This document shows positions 23,792-32,355 of a stretch of 64,000 nucleotides of DNA, one piece after another. Where the stretch lies: the NCBI GenBank assembly GCA_910587305.1, contig CAJUKV010000002.1:62001-126000 (forward strand), in the 5' to 3' direction. The notes below the pieces were generated by a model. It worked only from the letters and a program-made list of their open reading frames with translations, was not told where the DNA came from and did not search any database. Position 1 is the stretch's first letter. Each line of letters begins with the position of its first letter. The DNA comes from an uncultured Lachnospiraceae bacterium. Its GTDB lineage: Bacteria > Bacillota > Clostridia > Lachnospirales > Lachnospiraceae. Made by a program: the position numbers and the translations under genes.

Positions 23792-25390
23792 TTAAAAGGT
23801 CGCCTGCTCCCGGTAAGCCGACGGGGAAATGCCCTTACTTTTCTTAAAGCTGGTAGAAAAGTAATACTGATTTGCATACCCGCACTTTTCGCTGATCTCC
23901 CGAAGGGAAAGGGTGGAGTTTTCCAGATACTGGCAGGCCGCCTCAATCCGTGTGGAAGTGATGGTATCGCTGATACTTACCTCCATATTCTTCTTAAAAA
24001 GCGCGCTTAAATAGGCCGGGCTCACATTGGCGAACCGGGCAATATCGTGGAGGCAAAGTTCATTGTTCTGATAATTTTCCCGTATATATCCAAGGACCTG
24101 CTCACATAATTGATTGTGATAGGTTTTCAAAGAAATATCCAGTTTTTGGCAGGCAAGGCTGCAGATTTCCGAAAGCCAGGAAAAAAATTCCTCATTGGTG
24201 TTAAAGGAATAGAGGCGGGAATAGGTCTGAATAATTTTTTCCTCCAAATCCTTCGTTTCAATATCCAGCTCATATAAAAATTTCAGCAGCCGCCCCAACA
24301 GATTGTAGGTACGGACAAAGACAAAATCCTTTGCCTGATATTTGTTCAGAAGATCCGCGGAAAATTCTTTAATCCACAGCTCCATGGCCTGATAGTCCTT
24401 CTGGCAGATGAGGCGGATCAGTTCCTCCTCCCGGGTATCGGAAAACGGCTCGAGGGAAAGATTTTTGCCGAAGGCTTCCCGGGTGTCAAATATATTTTTC
24501 TGAGGAAAGAAAAAGCGGTATTCCAGAGCATGTTTTGCACTTTCATAAGACAGATGCACATTCCATAAATCGGAGACAATATTGCCGATGCCGATGTTTA
24601 AAGAAATATCGGAATGCTGATATTTGGAAATGATATCCGAGGCTATCTTATGAATGGTCTGCAAAAAGTGGTTTGCACTAGAGCTGTTCTGCCCTAAAAT
24701 CAGCTCCAGAAAGTCAAAGCGTTTGATGAGATAAGAGCTGTCAAATATCTGACAGTAGTCCCGGATGGTGTCGTGAACCTGGTATAAAAGCATCTCATAT
24801 TGGGCCACGCCTAACTCATTTTTCAGCTCCGAAGCGTTTTCTATGTTAAAAACGGTAACGTTAAAAAAACGGTACTGCAAATCCAGATTCAGATACTGCA
24901 TATGTGAGGTCAAATGATAAGCCGCCTCTTTACCGGAATAATTTAAAAGGTCAAGGAAGAATTTTTCAATCATGGCCGGGCGGCTGAGCTCTAAGAGCTT
25001 CATATTTTTCCGCTCCCGGTCAATGAGGGCGCAGGCGCCTTTTATTTTTTCGGTCAGGTACGAATAATCAATGGGTTTTTCAATATAGTCGTACACGCCA
25101 ATGCGGATCGCGTTTTTGGCGTATTCAAATTTATCATAAGCGGAAATCAACAAAATTTTCACAAAAGGGTTGCGGGATATTGCCAGTCTGCTCATGGAAA
25201 TTCCGTCAAGGTCAGGCATTTCAATATCGGAGATGATAATATCCACAGATTCTTCCTTTAAAGCCTCGAGAGCGGAAAAACCGTTATATTTTATGTGAGT
25301 AACCTGGGCGTCAAGAGAGGCCCAGTCAATATTTTTGTTGATTCCCTCAACAGACAGCGCGTTGTCGTCTACCAGCATAATTTTTTTCAT
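23792..25390 (-). CDS. YesN-type response regulator with AraC DNA-binding domain
   Basis: A 532-residue regulator of sugar-uptake genes. The receiver (1-120) has the DD pair in MLVDDN, the phospho-acceptor Asp in IISDIEMPDLDGIS, and the KPI-type lysine in YIEKPIDY. A long middle region with helical content follows. The C-terminus is a double helix-turn-helix of the AraC/XylS family (LCLHDIARFANVSPAYLSAL; then LREISEKCGYANQYYFSTSF). It lies downstream of the YesM-like kinase in the same operon, with a 100-base gap holding two hairpins. The divergent solute-binding protein gene at 27627 is the natural target. The inducing sugar is unknown. Confidence 0.9.
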   Translation of the reverse strand: MKKIMLVDDNALSVEGINKNIDWASLDAQVTHIKYNGFSALEALKEESVDIIISDIEMPDLDGISMSRLAISRNPFVKILLISAYDKFEYAKNAIRIGVYDYIEKPIDYSYLTEKIKGACALIDRERKNMKLLELSRPAMIEKFFLDLLNYSGKEAAYHLTSHMQYLNLDLQYRFFNVTVFNIENASELKNELGVAQYEMLLYQVHDTIRDYCQIFDSSYLIKRFDFLELILGQNSSSANHFLQTIHKIASDIISKYQHSDISLNIGIGNIVSDLWNVHLSYESAKHALEYRFFFPQKNIFDTREAFGKNLSLEPFSDTREEELIRLICQKDYQAMELWIKEFSADLLNKYQAKDFVFVRTYNLLGRLLKFLYELDIETKDLEEKIIQTYSRLYSFNTNEEFFSWLSEICSLACQKLDISLKTYHNQLCEQVLGYIRENYQNNELCLHDIARFANVSPAYLSALFKKNMEVSISDTITSTRIEAACQYLENSTLSLREISEKCGYANQYYFSTSFKKSKGISPSAYREQATF

Positions 25391-25409
25391 GTTTTACCTC
25401 ATTTCCGCC

Positions 25410-25480
25410 AGGTGAACAAAGTTCACCTTTGCTTTATTTGCGCATATCAAGTTTGTGGATGCAGCGCAGGCACAAACTTG
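25410..25480 (-). other. Two hairpins upstream of the first yesN-type gene
   Basis: On the minus strand, CAAGTTTGTG and its complement form a 10-bp stem (25448-25480) around a GATGCAGC-type loop. AGGTGAAC-ttt-GTTCACCT (25410-25428) forms a second, perfect hairpin close to the GAGGT ribosome site of the regulator. The first hairpin recurs upstream of the second yesN-type gene at 36675-36707. Confidence 0.6.
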
Positions 25481-25492
25481 TGATTTTAGAAT

Positions 25493-27307
25493 TTATGTTT
25501 CCGTTCCGGACCCTTCCATTTGGGCAAATTCTATTCTGATACAAGTATATTTATAAGGAATACTCTCAATTTCAATATGGCCGCTTCCGTAGTGCTCGCT
25601 GGAAATACGGGTGTTTACGTTACAGACTCCGAAGTGCTTTTCATAATTTATGCTTTGGCTCTTAAGGCTTTTACGCAGCTCCGTAAGCTTTTCAGGCGGG
25701 ATGCCCGCTCCGTTGTCGCTTATCTTTATGATGACCGTGTCGTCCCCGTAAAGGGCGTTAATCCGGATCAGGATATTTGGCGTCTGTGCGGAAATACCGT
25801 GCAAAATGCAATTTTCCAGGAAAGGCTGTAAGGTAAACTTACAGATTAAAAAATTTTCTATGCCGCTTTCCAACTGAATCTCCCAATCTAAGTTATTGTT
25901 GTGGCAAAGCTTCTCCATGTTAAGGTAAAGGGTGGCAATTTCAAGCTCGTCCCGAAGGAGAATCAAGTCGTTGGATTTATGCAGCGTTAAACGGTAAAAA
26001 CGGGTCAAATCGGTAATCATCTGATCCGCCACGTCCAGCTTTCCCAGAGACTGGCAGGTCTTAATGGAACCTAAGATATTGTACAGGAAATGAGGGTTAA
26101 TTTGGGACTGCAGAAGCTGGTATTTTAACCGTTCTTCGGTAAGCGACAATTCCAGTATGGATTTCAAATTATTTTGAATGGCGGCCTGCATCTGCTCAAA
26201 GGTCAGGCCAAGCATGTCAATTTCATCATACAGGGAAGAGTCGTCGGGCTTTGGAACGGTTAACGGCTCATAAGCAGGGAGATTCGGATTGAGCCGAAAG
26301 GCCGCCATTGCCTCCGAAAGGGTATGGATACGGACGGAAAGATTCCGGGAAATCAAAAGTATCACCAAAATCGTAACGGATAAGGCGGCAAGGAGTGCGA
26401 TTAAAATGGTGCGAAGCAGGATAACCGTGCTGCCCGTTACGTAACTTTTTGGAATGTCTGTAATTTGATACCACCCGTTATCCAAAACGGTGGCATGGAT
26501 ATAGGAACCCTCATGGTAAAAGTAAGAGGTTTTGCATTCAGACAGTTTCTGCAAAAGGTCGGGAGAAAGCTTTTGATGGTAAAGGGCGGGGTCAGAGGAT
26601 GCAATAACGGTTCCGTCCGGCATAGCAAGATAGCCATAAGTGTCCGTGTTTGCAAAAGCCGTTGCAAGCATATTGGAAAATTCAGCGGTGTCCATCAGGA
26701 TAAAATAGGCATAATCCAGCTGCCCGCTGCCCTGGTTAAATAACGCACGGCTGCAAATAATAGAATCTGTTTTTTTATAGGATGACAGTATAAAGGGTGT
26801 TTCAATCTGTGGCCTGTACAGCCAAAGGGAGGAGACCCCAAGAGACTCTAAGTCCTCAGGAGGCACTCCTAAAAGATCCAGCTTGCTTAGAGGGTAAAAG
26901 TACAGCCCTTCGTTGCTGCCGATATTTCCGTCTTTTAAAAACACACAGATCTGATATATGTCAAAGGTAGATAGATACAGGGAGATGTCGTTGCGCAGCT
27001 GGGTAATGGTGTCCATGTAAGTGGAAAGCTTCTGCTCATTGACGCTATCTAAGGTGTACATTTTATATTGTAGCGCATCGGCGACATTTTCCGCCTGTCT
27101 GATTCTTGCGGATAGCTGTACGTGAAGCTGATCTCCCGCAAGGATAGAAGCGTCCATGGTTTTGTCCCAGGCAATGGAACGGGAAACAGAGTAGGAAACA
27201 AAGCTGATGATGCCAAGAGGAATGAGCGTACATAATAAGAAGGCAATCAGCAGTTTGGTTTGAAAACGGGGAAACAATCTGCGAAACCAACGAACTGTTT
27301 TTTTCAT
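25493..27307 (-). CDS. YesM-type sensor histidine kinase
   Basis: A 604-residue membrane kinase of the His_kinase (LytS/YesM) group. Helix 1 lies near residues 15-40 and helix 2 near 285-315, enclosing a large extracellular Cache-like sensor. A HAMP region (RNLSVRIHTLSEAM) follows, then the kinase core with the phosphorylated His in LQSQINPHFLYN. The ATPase domain has a PFLENCILHGI N box and DNGAGIPPEKL. The ATG at 27307 is preferred because GGTGAT, part of the extended ribosome-site complement, lies just before it. It is the first gene of the kinase-regulator operon, divergent from the transporter it most likely controls. Confidence 0.9.
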   Translation of the reverse strand: MKKTVRWFRRLFPRFQTKLLIAFLLCTLIPLGIISFVSYSVSRSIAWDKTMDASILAGDQLHVQLSARIRQAENVADALQYKMYTLDSVNEQKLSTYMDTITQLRNDISLYLSTFDIYQICVFLKDGNIGSNEGLYFYPLSKLDLLGVPPEDLESLGVSSLWLYRPQIETPFILSSYKKTDSIICSRALFNQGSGQLDYAYFILMDTAEFSNMLATAFANTDTYGYLAMPDGTVIASSDPALYHQKLSPDLLQKLSECKTSYFYHEGSYIHATVLDNGWYQITDIPKSYVTGSTVILLRTILIALLAALSVTILVILLISRNLSVRIHTLSEAMAAFRLNPNLPAYEPLTVPKPDDSSLYDEIDMLGLTFEQMQAAIQNNLKSILELSLTEERLKYQLLQSQINPHFLYNILGSIKTCQSLGKLDVADQMITDLTRFYRLTLHKSNDLILLRDELEIATLYLNMEKLCHNNNLDWEIQLESGIENFLICKFTLQPFLENCILHGISAQTPNILIRINALYGDDTVIIKISDNGAGIPPEKLTELRKSLKSQSINYEKHFGVCNVNTRISSEHYGSGHIEIESIPYKYTCIRIEFAQMEGSGTET

Positions 27308-27626
27308 TATAATCACCATGCTCCTTTCTTACCCTTTCAATTTGCCCTTAAACGGGACTTTGCAGATTAAAAACCAATGATTTAATTTCGAATAAATAAT
27401 GCCGTACGGCGTTTTGTTAAATTCATTTTCAATAATTTACGAATTAATATTATTATAAAAAGCTGCTTTTGCAAATTCAACCGATATAAAAATAATATAA
27501 ATGAATCAAAAAAAATTGTATTTTTATTGAACTTCCTTTTTGCTACCCTTGGTTTATACACAAACAGGCGAAAAATTCGCCCAATAGACTCGCAATGAGT
27601 TTATCAAAGGAAAAGGAGGAAAATCA
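27308..27626. other. AT-rich divergent intergenic region
   Basis: About 320 bases separate the divergent kinase and solute-binding protein genes. The region is AT-rich with runs of A and T. The binding-protein gene has AAAAGGAGGAAAA just before its ATG. I see no unambiguous -35/-10 pair or clear operator palindrome; the YesN-type regulator is expected to bind here. Confidence 0.4.
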
Positions 27627-28973
27627 ATGAAAAAGAAACTTATAAGCGTTTTGTTATCGGCGGCTGTTGTGTGCTCCGCTCTGGCAGGCTGCGGAAAGTC
27701 TGACGGCAATTCGGGAAGCGGCGAGGCTCCGGCGGCAGATGCAGGCAGCGAAGCGGATGCGGGCAGTGAGGCGGCGGAAAATGAAGCTCCGGCGGAAGCG
27801 GCAGCGGATACCGGAAGCAAGGATGGAGAATATGATTTAACTTTATATACCATCAACTCCACAGACGAGGACTTTAACGACTGGCTGGCAAATGTTGAGG
27901 GCGCTACCGGGTTAAAGCTTAACGTGATTGCGGCGCCTACGGATTCCGACACAAGACAGCAGAAAATCACAACCATTCTCTCCACCGGCGATGCCAGCGT
28001 AGATATTCTGGAAATCAATGACGAGATGAGCGCATCCTTTAAGAATTCCGGCTGGCTGGAAGGACTCAATGACACTGTCATGACAGAGGACATCCGCGGC
28101 GAATTTCCGCAGGGGTATGTGGCAGATATGATCACGGACAAAGACGGACAGATCATCGGCGTTCCCGGATATTCAGGATATCTTGCATTTTGGGTAAACC
28201 AGGAAATTTTAGACGAAGTGGGAATTGCTTCCCTGGATACAAAAGAGGATTTCCTTAAGTATCTGGAAGCAGCCTCAGGGGACGGCAGATACGGCTACGG
28301 CGGTTCATGGGAAAAGACGTATGTATTTAATGAAATCGCTCAGTTTGTAAATATGTTTGGCGGCGATTACCTTGACTGGAGCAATCCGGCAAACAAAGAA
28401 GCGCTGGAGTTTATGCATGAGATGGTAGAAAAGGGTTATACGCCCATTGACCAGATTGCAGATAAGTATGAGCAGATGAACCCCAAATTCAACGATGGAA
28501 AATACGGCAGCCTGTTCATGTGGGGGCTGGGAACAGATTACGACAAAGCAGGGATGCTTGGCGCGGATAAAATACATATGGCAATGGTTCCCCAGCTCAC
28601 AGACCAGAAATACATCTTTACGGATTCATGGAGCTACGTGTTAAATACCGCTTCCGAGCACAAAGATGCGGCGATTAAATTCCTGCAGTACATGGCAAGC
28701 GAAGAAGGAATGAAAGCAAACTACGAAGCTTTTGACAGATATCCGGCAAGAAAAGACGTGGCGGAAAAGGTGGTTCCCGATACGGATCCCGCGAAGGAAA
28801 TGTATTCCAGATATGCAAATGAGTGTGTGGTAAAAGGCCGTCCTATGCTGCCTCAGACCATGGAATTTATTTCGGCTATGGGTACTATCTTCCAGTCTTA
28901 CATGAAGGATGAGATGACGATTGACGATTTCTGCGCTAAAGCACAGGAATATGTGGAAACCTATAACAATTAA
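27627..28973 (+). CDS. Sugar ABC transporter solute-binding lipoprotein (CUT1)
   Basis: A 448-residue extracellular binding protein of solute-binding family 1. The lipobox LAGC with acceptor Cys 22 follows a 21-residue signal sequence. A low-complexity Ala/Glu/Gly linker (APAADAGSEADAGSEAAENE) precedes the mature domain. The stretch YGGSWEKTYVFNE and EQMNPKFNDGKYG are shared closely with the second binding protein at 32356. It delivers sugar to the two permeases that follow. Its position first in the operon, with a hairpin terminator after it, fits the usual excess of binding protein over permeases. The ligand is unknown; the neighbouring GH172 enzyme hints at fructose- or arabinose-containing oligosaccharides. 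Confidence 0.9.
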   Translation: MKKKLISVLLSAAVVCSALAGCGKSDGNSGSGEAPAADAGSEADAGSEAAENEAPAEAAADTGSKDGEYDLTLYTINSTDEDFNDWLANVEGATGLKLNVIAAPTDSDTRQQKITTILSTGDASVDILEINDEMSASFKNSGWLEGLNDTVMTEDIRGEFPQGYVADMITDKDGQIIGVPGYSGYLAFWVNQEILDEVGIASLDTKEDFLKYLEAASGDGRYGYGGSWEKTYVFNEIAQFVNMFGGDYLDWSNPANKEALEFMHEMVEKGYTPIDQIADKYEQMNPKFNDGKYGSLFMWGLGTDYDKAGMLGADKIHMAMVPQLTDQKYIFTDSWSYVLNTASEHKDAAIKFLQYMASEEGMKANYEAFDRYPARKDVAEKVVPDTDPAKEMYSRYANECVVKGRPMLPQTMEFISAMGTIFQSYMKDEMTIDDFCAKAQEYVETYNN

Positions 28974-29028
28974 AGAATAAGCATTCCGCAGCCGGGAGCC
29001 GCAGTGCGAGACGGACGGGCGAAGGAAA

Positions 29029-29083
29029 CAGGCAATGCGGCGGGCAGGGTAAATACATTTGTCCCCGCATTTGCCTGATTTTG
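29029..29083 (+). terminator. Attenuating hairpin between binding protein and permeases
   Basis: CAGGCAATGCGG pairs with CCGCATTTGCCTG (29029-29040 and 29065-29077) and is followed by ATTTTG. The T run is short, so partial readthrough into the permease genes is likely. Confidence 0.6.
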
Positions 29084-29213
29084 TGGAGAACAGAGTAACG
29101 AATTTAGAGAAGGTTAAGTTTTACCAATAAAGCGGAAAACTACGGCAGGCAGGTCTGCAGATGTTGGACCGCCGCTTGGCTCATTGTTCGCGGAAATAAA
29201 GGAGGAGGATTGC

Positions 29214-30089
29214 ATGATTAGTAAAAAGTCGCTCCAGTGGATCGCATGGGTATTGATACTGCCGGTGCTGATCTTAAGAGGATTTACCACAATCTATCCT
29301 ATTTTAAAAACAGTGTTTAACAGTTTTTACGATATCAGGATTTTAAGTGGAATAAATGAATTTGCCGGTTTATCTAACTACATAAACGTATTTAAGGATC
29401 AAAAGGTTTTAACTACCCTTGAGTTCACCGGAATTTTTGTAGTGATTTCCATGTTTTTTCATATTATATTGGGAGTCGGCCTGGCATTAATTTTAAATAT
29501 GAAGTTTAAAGGACGGCGCTTTCTGCGCACCATAGTGTTGATTCCCTGGGCAATGCCCGCCGTGGTTATTGGTATGGCAGGAAAATGGGCGTTTAACAAC
29601 GACTACGGCCTGATCAACGATTTTGTACGACGGTTTGTCCCGGATTTTCAGCTGAACTGGCTGATCAATACGGGAACGGCAAGAGCCGCGGTTATTTCCC
29701 TGGATTTGTGGAAGGATCTCCCTTTCTTTGCTATTTTGATTTTATCCGGCCTTCAGTTTATCTCCAGCGATATATATGAGGCGGCCAAGGTAGACGGGGC
29801 AAACGGCATCAAATCTTTTCTGTACATAACGCTGCCGCTTATTATGAGAAACGTGCTTACATTATGTATTCCTTTTACGCTCTGGCGTCTGACAGGTTTT
29901 GACTTGGTTTATTCCATGACGTCCGGAGGTCCCGGTGAAGATACCTCCCTTATCGCATATCGGATTACAATGGAAGCATTTACGAATTTGAATGTAGGCT
30001 ATGCCGCTGCGCTGGCGGTACTTCTTTTCTTTGTGATGGCCTTATTTTCATGGTTTAATATGCGGTTTATGAGCAAATATGAAGATTAA
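29214..30089 (+). CDS. Sugar ABC transporter permease (CUT1, MalF-like)
   Basis: A 291-residue membrane permease with six helices. The EAA loop that contacts the ATPase is YEAAKVDGANG, placed as usual before the last helices. The helix-1 motif LPVLILRGFTTIYPI and the long periplasmic-side loop fit the MalF/LacF/UgpA family. The start at 29214 has AAAGGAGGAGG 6 bases upstream; a longer in-frame ATG at 29184 is less well supported. It pairs with the permease at 30180 and the binding protein at 27627. No ABC ATPase is encoded here. Confidence 0.9.
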   Translation: MISKKSLQWIAWVLILPVLILRGFTTIYPILKTVFNSFYDIRILSGINEFAGLSNYINVFKDQKVLTTLEFTGIFVVISMFFHIILGVGLALILNMKFKGRRFLRTIVLIPWAMPAVVIGMAGKWAFNNDYGLINDFVRRFVPDFQLNWLINTGTARAAVISLDLWKDLPFFAILILSGLQFISSDIYEAAKVDGANGIKSFLYITLPLIMRNVLTLCIPFTLWRLTGFDLVYSMTSGGPGEDTSLIAYRITMEAFTNLNVGYAAALAVLLFFVMALFSWFNMRFMSKYED

Positions 30090-30179
30090 TACTTTTTGGA
30101 ATATTTGTTTTTCCCAAGCTGTTATATTTTAATACTTTAGAAAAGTGGCAATAGTTGTTAGTTACATGGAGGTTATGTA

Positions 30180-31040
30180 ATGAAGAAAAATAGTAATGCA
30201 AAATATAAGGCGTATAGATGGCTGGTGGGGATTGGAAGATGGGTTTTGTTTGCTCTGGTTGCTTTTGTTATTTTGTTTCCGGTCTACTGGATTTTCATTT
30301 CATCCATAACGCCGCCGGGCGAGCTTTTTAAAACGCCGATTGATTATACGCCGGATCATCCGACGCTGGAAAGTTATACATTTTTGATTGAAAACGTAGG
30401 GCTCTTATCAAAAATTGGTAACACAATATTGATTATAGGTGTTACATTAATTGTAGGGACAACGATTTGCGTGATGGGAGCTTATGCGTTTGCAAGATTC
30501 CGGTCAAAAGCGGTGAGCCTGGCATTTGGTTTTATTGTTGCAACAATGCTGATTCCGGAAGTGGTTACGGCGCGGCCCTTATATGAATTTATGCAGAAGG
30601 TAAAGCTCTTTGACACCTATCCGGGGTTGATTATCCTTTATATCAGTTCTATTATCCCTTTTACGGTTCTTATTTTAAGAAACTTTGTGGGGGAGATCCC
30701 GGTTTCTTTGGAGGAGGCGGCTTCGATTGACGGAGCAAATTTTGTGCAGAGATTATTTTTGGTGGTGCTGCCGCTTATGAAACCTGCGATTGCAACGGTG
30801 TGTATTATCAATTTTATCAACTGCCTGAACAACTTTTTTACGCCTTTGTACTATTCCAATGGGATTCAGGTGCTGAGCGTTGCAATCGTACAGCTTCCGC
30901 TGCGCGATAATATGTACGGCGTTCCGTGGGATCTGGTAAGCGCCATGGGATGGATCATTTTGCTGCCCATTATTATATTCGTGGCGGTATTTGAAAAACA
31001 GATTATGGACGGCATCATGGCCGGCGGCGTAAAAGCTTAA
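30180..31040 (+). CDS. Sugar ABC transporter permease (CUT1, MalG-like)
   Basis: A 286-residue six-helix permease of the MalG/LacG group. The FPVYWIFISSITPPGELF opening and the EAA loop EEAASIDGANFVQ are diagnostic. GGAGG lies 7 bases before the ATG. It lies 90 bases after the first permease and closes the transporter part of the operon. A GH172 gene and a second binding protein follow on the same strand, so the complex may be shared by two binding proteins with different ligands. Confidence 0.9.
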   Translation: MKKNSNAKYKAYRWLVGIGRWVLFALVAFVILFPVYWIFISSITPPGELFKTPIDYTPDHPTLESYTFLIENVGLLSKIGNTILIIGVTLIVGTTICVMGAYAFARFRSKAVSLAFGFIVATMLIPEVVTARPLYEFMQKVKLFDTYPGLIILYISSIIPFTVLILRNFVGEIPVSLEEAASIDGANFVQRLFLVVLPLMKPAIATVCIINFINCLNNFFTPLYYSNGIQVLSVAIVQLPLRDNMYGVPWDLVSAMGWIILLPIIIFVAVFEKQIMDGIMAGGVKA

Positions 31041-31082
31041 ATCCCGGGATGAAAAATTGTTCCATAGCAGTTTACACAGTTT

Positions 31083-31096
31083 TTAAAGCGCTTTCA
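31083..31096 (+). promoter_or_regulatory. Candidate CcpA (cre) site
   Basis: TTAAAGCGCTTTCA matches the cre consensus TGWAANCGNTNWCA at 13 of 14 positions. It lies 40 bases before the GH172 start, where it could mediate carbon catabolite repression. Confidence 0.5.
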
Positions 31097-31136
31097 GTCA
31101 ATTTGAGGGTGCTGGAAAGAGAAAGGATGGAGGATT

Positions 31137-32243
31137 ATGTATCAAAGTTTTATTGGAGGCCTGGGGTCGCTGCCCCTGGCAAAGCATGGCAAAAGCAGAA
31201 CGATTAACTGTGAAAATCCGCACGGGGAAAAAGGAAAAGGCGGTATGGCCAAAAGCGCCTTAGGGCCTTCCAGAAAAGGTTCCCCCTGTATCAACGGGCT
31301 TGCGCCGGGAAGCGTGACGACTCTGGCGGAAATTGAGGGTTCCGGAGTCATTCAGCATATTTGGATGACCGTAACGGACCGGACGGAAAAGGATTATTAT
31401 GTGCTGCGGGATCTGGTGCTTCGGATGTACTGGGACGATGAGGAAACGCCGTCGGTGGAGAGCCCTCTGGGCGACTTTTTCTGCTGCGGCTTCGGGAGAG
31501 GCTGTATTGTCAATTCCGTGCCCATTGTGGTGAACCCTACCCGGGGCATGAACTGCTATTTCCCTATGCCCTTCCGAAAGAAAGCAAAAATTACCCTGGA
31601 AAATCAGCATGAGGCGGAGGTGCCCGCGTTTTTCTACCAGGTGGATTATCTTTTAACCGACGAGTTGCCGGAGGATATCGGATATTTTCACGCCCAGTGG
31701 AGACGGGAGCTTATCACTCAGAAGCAGAAGGACTATACCATTTTGGACGGAGTAAAAGGGAAAGGCCATTATGTAGGGACTTATATGGCGCTGACGGCCC
31801 TTGAGCGTTACTGGTGGGGAGAGGGAGAAATCAAATTTTACCTGGATGGGGATGATGAGTACCCTACCATCTGCGGAACAGGGACGGAGGATTACTTTGG
31901 AGGCGCATGGAGCTTTGCCACCCAGTGCGACGGCAGGACAGTGGAAAACACATACTGCACGCCCTTTATGGGATATCCTTATTATTCTCACCACGACACG
32001 AGCGTGCACAATTTCTACCACAATGACGATACCCTTCCCCAGAGAGGATTTTACCGCTGGCATATTATGGACCCGGTGCTTTTTGAGGAAGATTTAAGGG
32101 TGACCATCCAACAGATTGGTACCTGCCATAAAGGAAACTTTGAGCGTCAGGACGACGTGGCGTCCGTGGCATACTGGTACCAGACGGAGCCTCACAACTC
32201 CTTTGCCCCACTTATGAAAAAAGAGGACAGATGGCCCCGCTGA
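31137..32243 (+). CDS. GH172 family glycoside hydrolase (DUF2961)
   Basis: A 368-residue intracellular enzyme of the DUF2961/GH172 family. Characterised members act on alpha-D-fructofuranosides, difructose dianhydride or D-arabinofuranosides. The family core is clear: a beta-jelly-roll with DFFCCGFG, then NCYFPMPFRKKAKI, and the signature GTGTEDYFGGAW with the conserved Glu-Asp pair. LPQRGFYRWHI follows near the C-terminus. No signal peptide is seen, so substrate must be imported by the preceding ABC permeases. GGATGGAGG precedes the ATG. The gene lies between permease and second binding-protein genes, which ties it to oligosaccharide use. Exact substrate is not deducible from sequence alone. 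Confidence 0.85.
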   Translation: MYQSFIGGLGSLPLAKHGKSRTINCENPHGEKGKGGMAKSALGPSRKGSPCINGLAPGSVTTLAEIEGSGVIQHIWMTVTDRTEKDYYVLRDLVLRMYWDDEETPSVESPLGDFFCCGFGRGCIVNSVPIVVNPTRGMNCYFPMPFRKKAKITLENQHEAEVPAFFYQVDYLLTDELPEDIGYFHAQWRRELITQKQKDYTILDGVKGKGHYVGTYMALTALERYWWGEGEIKFYLDGDDEYPTICGTGTEDYFGGAWSFATQCDGRTVENTYCTPFMGYPYYSHHDTSVHNFYHNDDTLPQRGFYRWHIMDPVLFEEDLRVTIQQIGTCHKGNFERQDDVASVAYWYQTEPHNSFAPLMKKEDRWPR

Positions 32244-32257
32244 TACTGTAAACATAT

Positions 32258-32355
32258 CTTGCGGTATGTGAGGGTATAAGTTTGGAAGTAAACTTCCAAA
32301 CTCTTTATCGGTGGCAGTACCGCAAGCACAGCTTGCGGTATGCGGGGGTATAATT
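32258..32355 (+). repeat. Leader module, copy 5, with a partial duplicate upstream
   Basis: The full module is 32279-32355, with both hairpins as in copy 1, ending at the ATG of the second binding protein (32356). Directly before it, 32258-32278 repeats the tail of hairpin 2 and the ribosome-site end (CTTGCGGTATGTGAGGGTATA) with two changes, as if two modules had been joined head to tail and the first one mostly lost. Confidence 0.8.
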
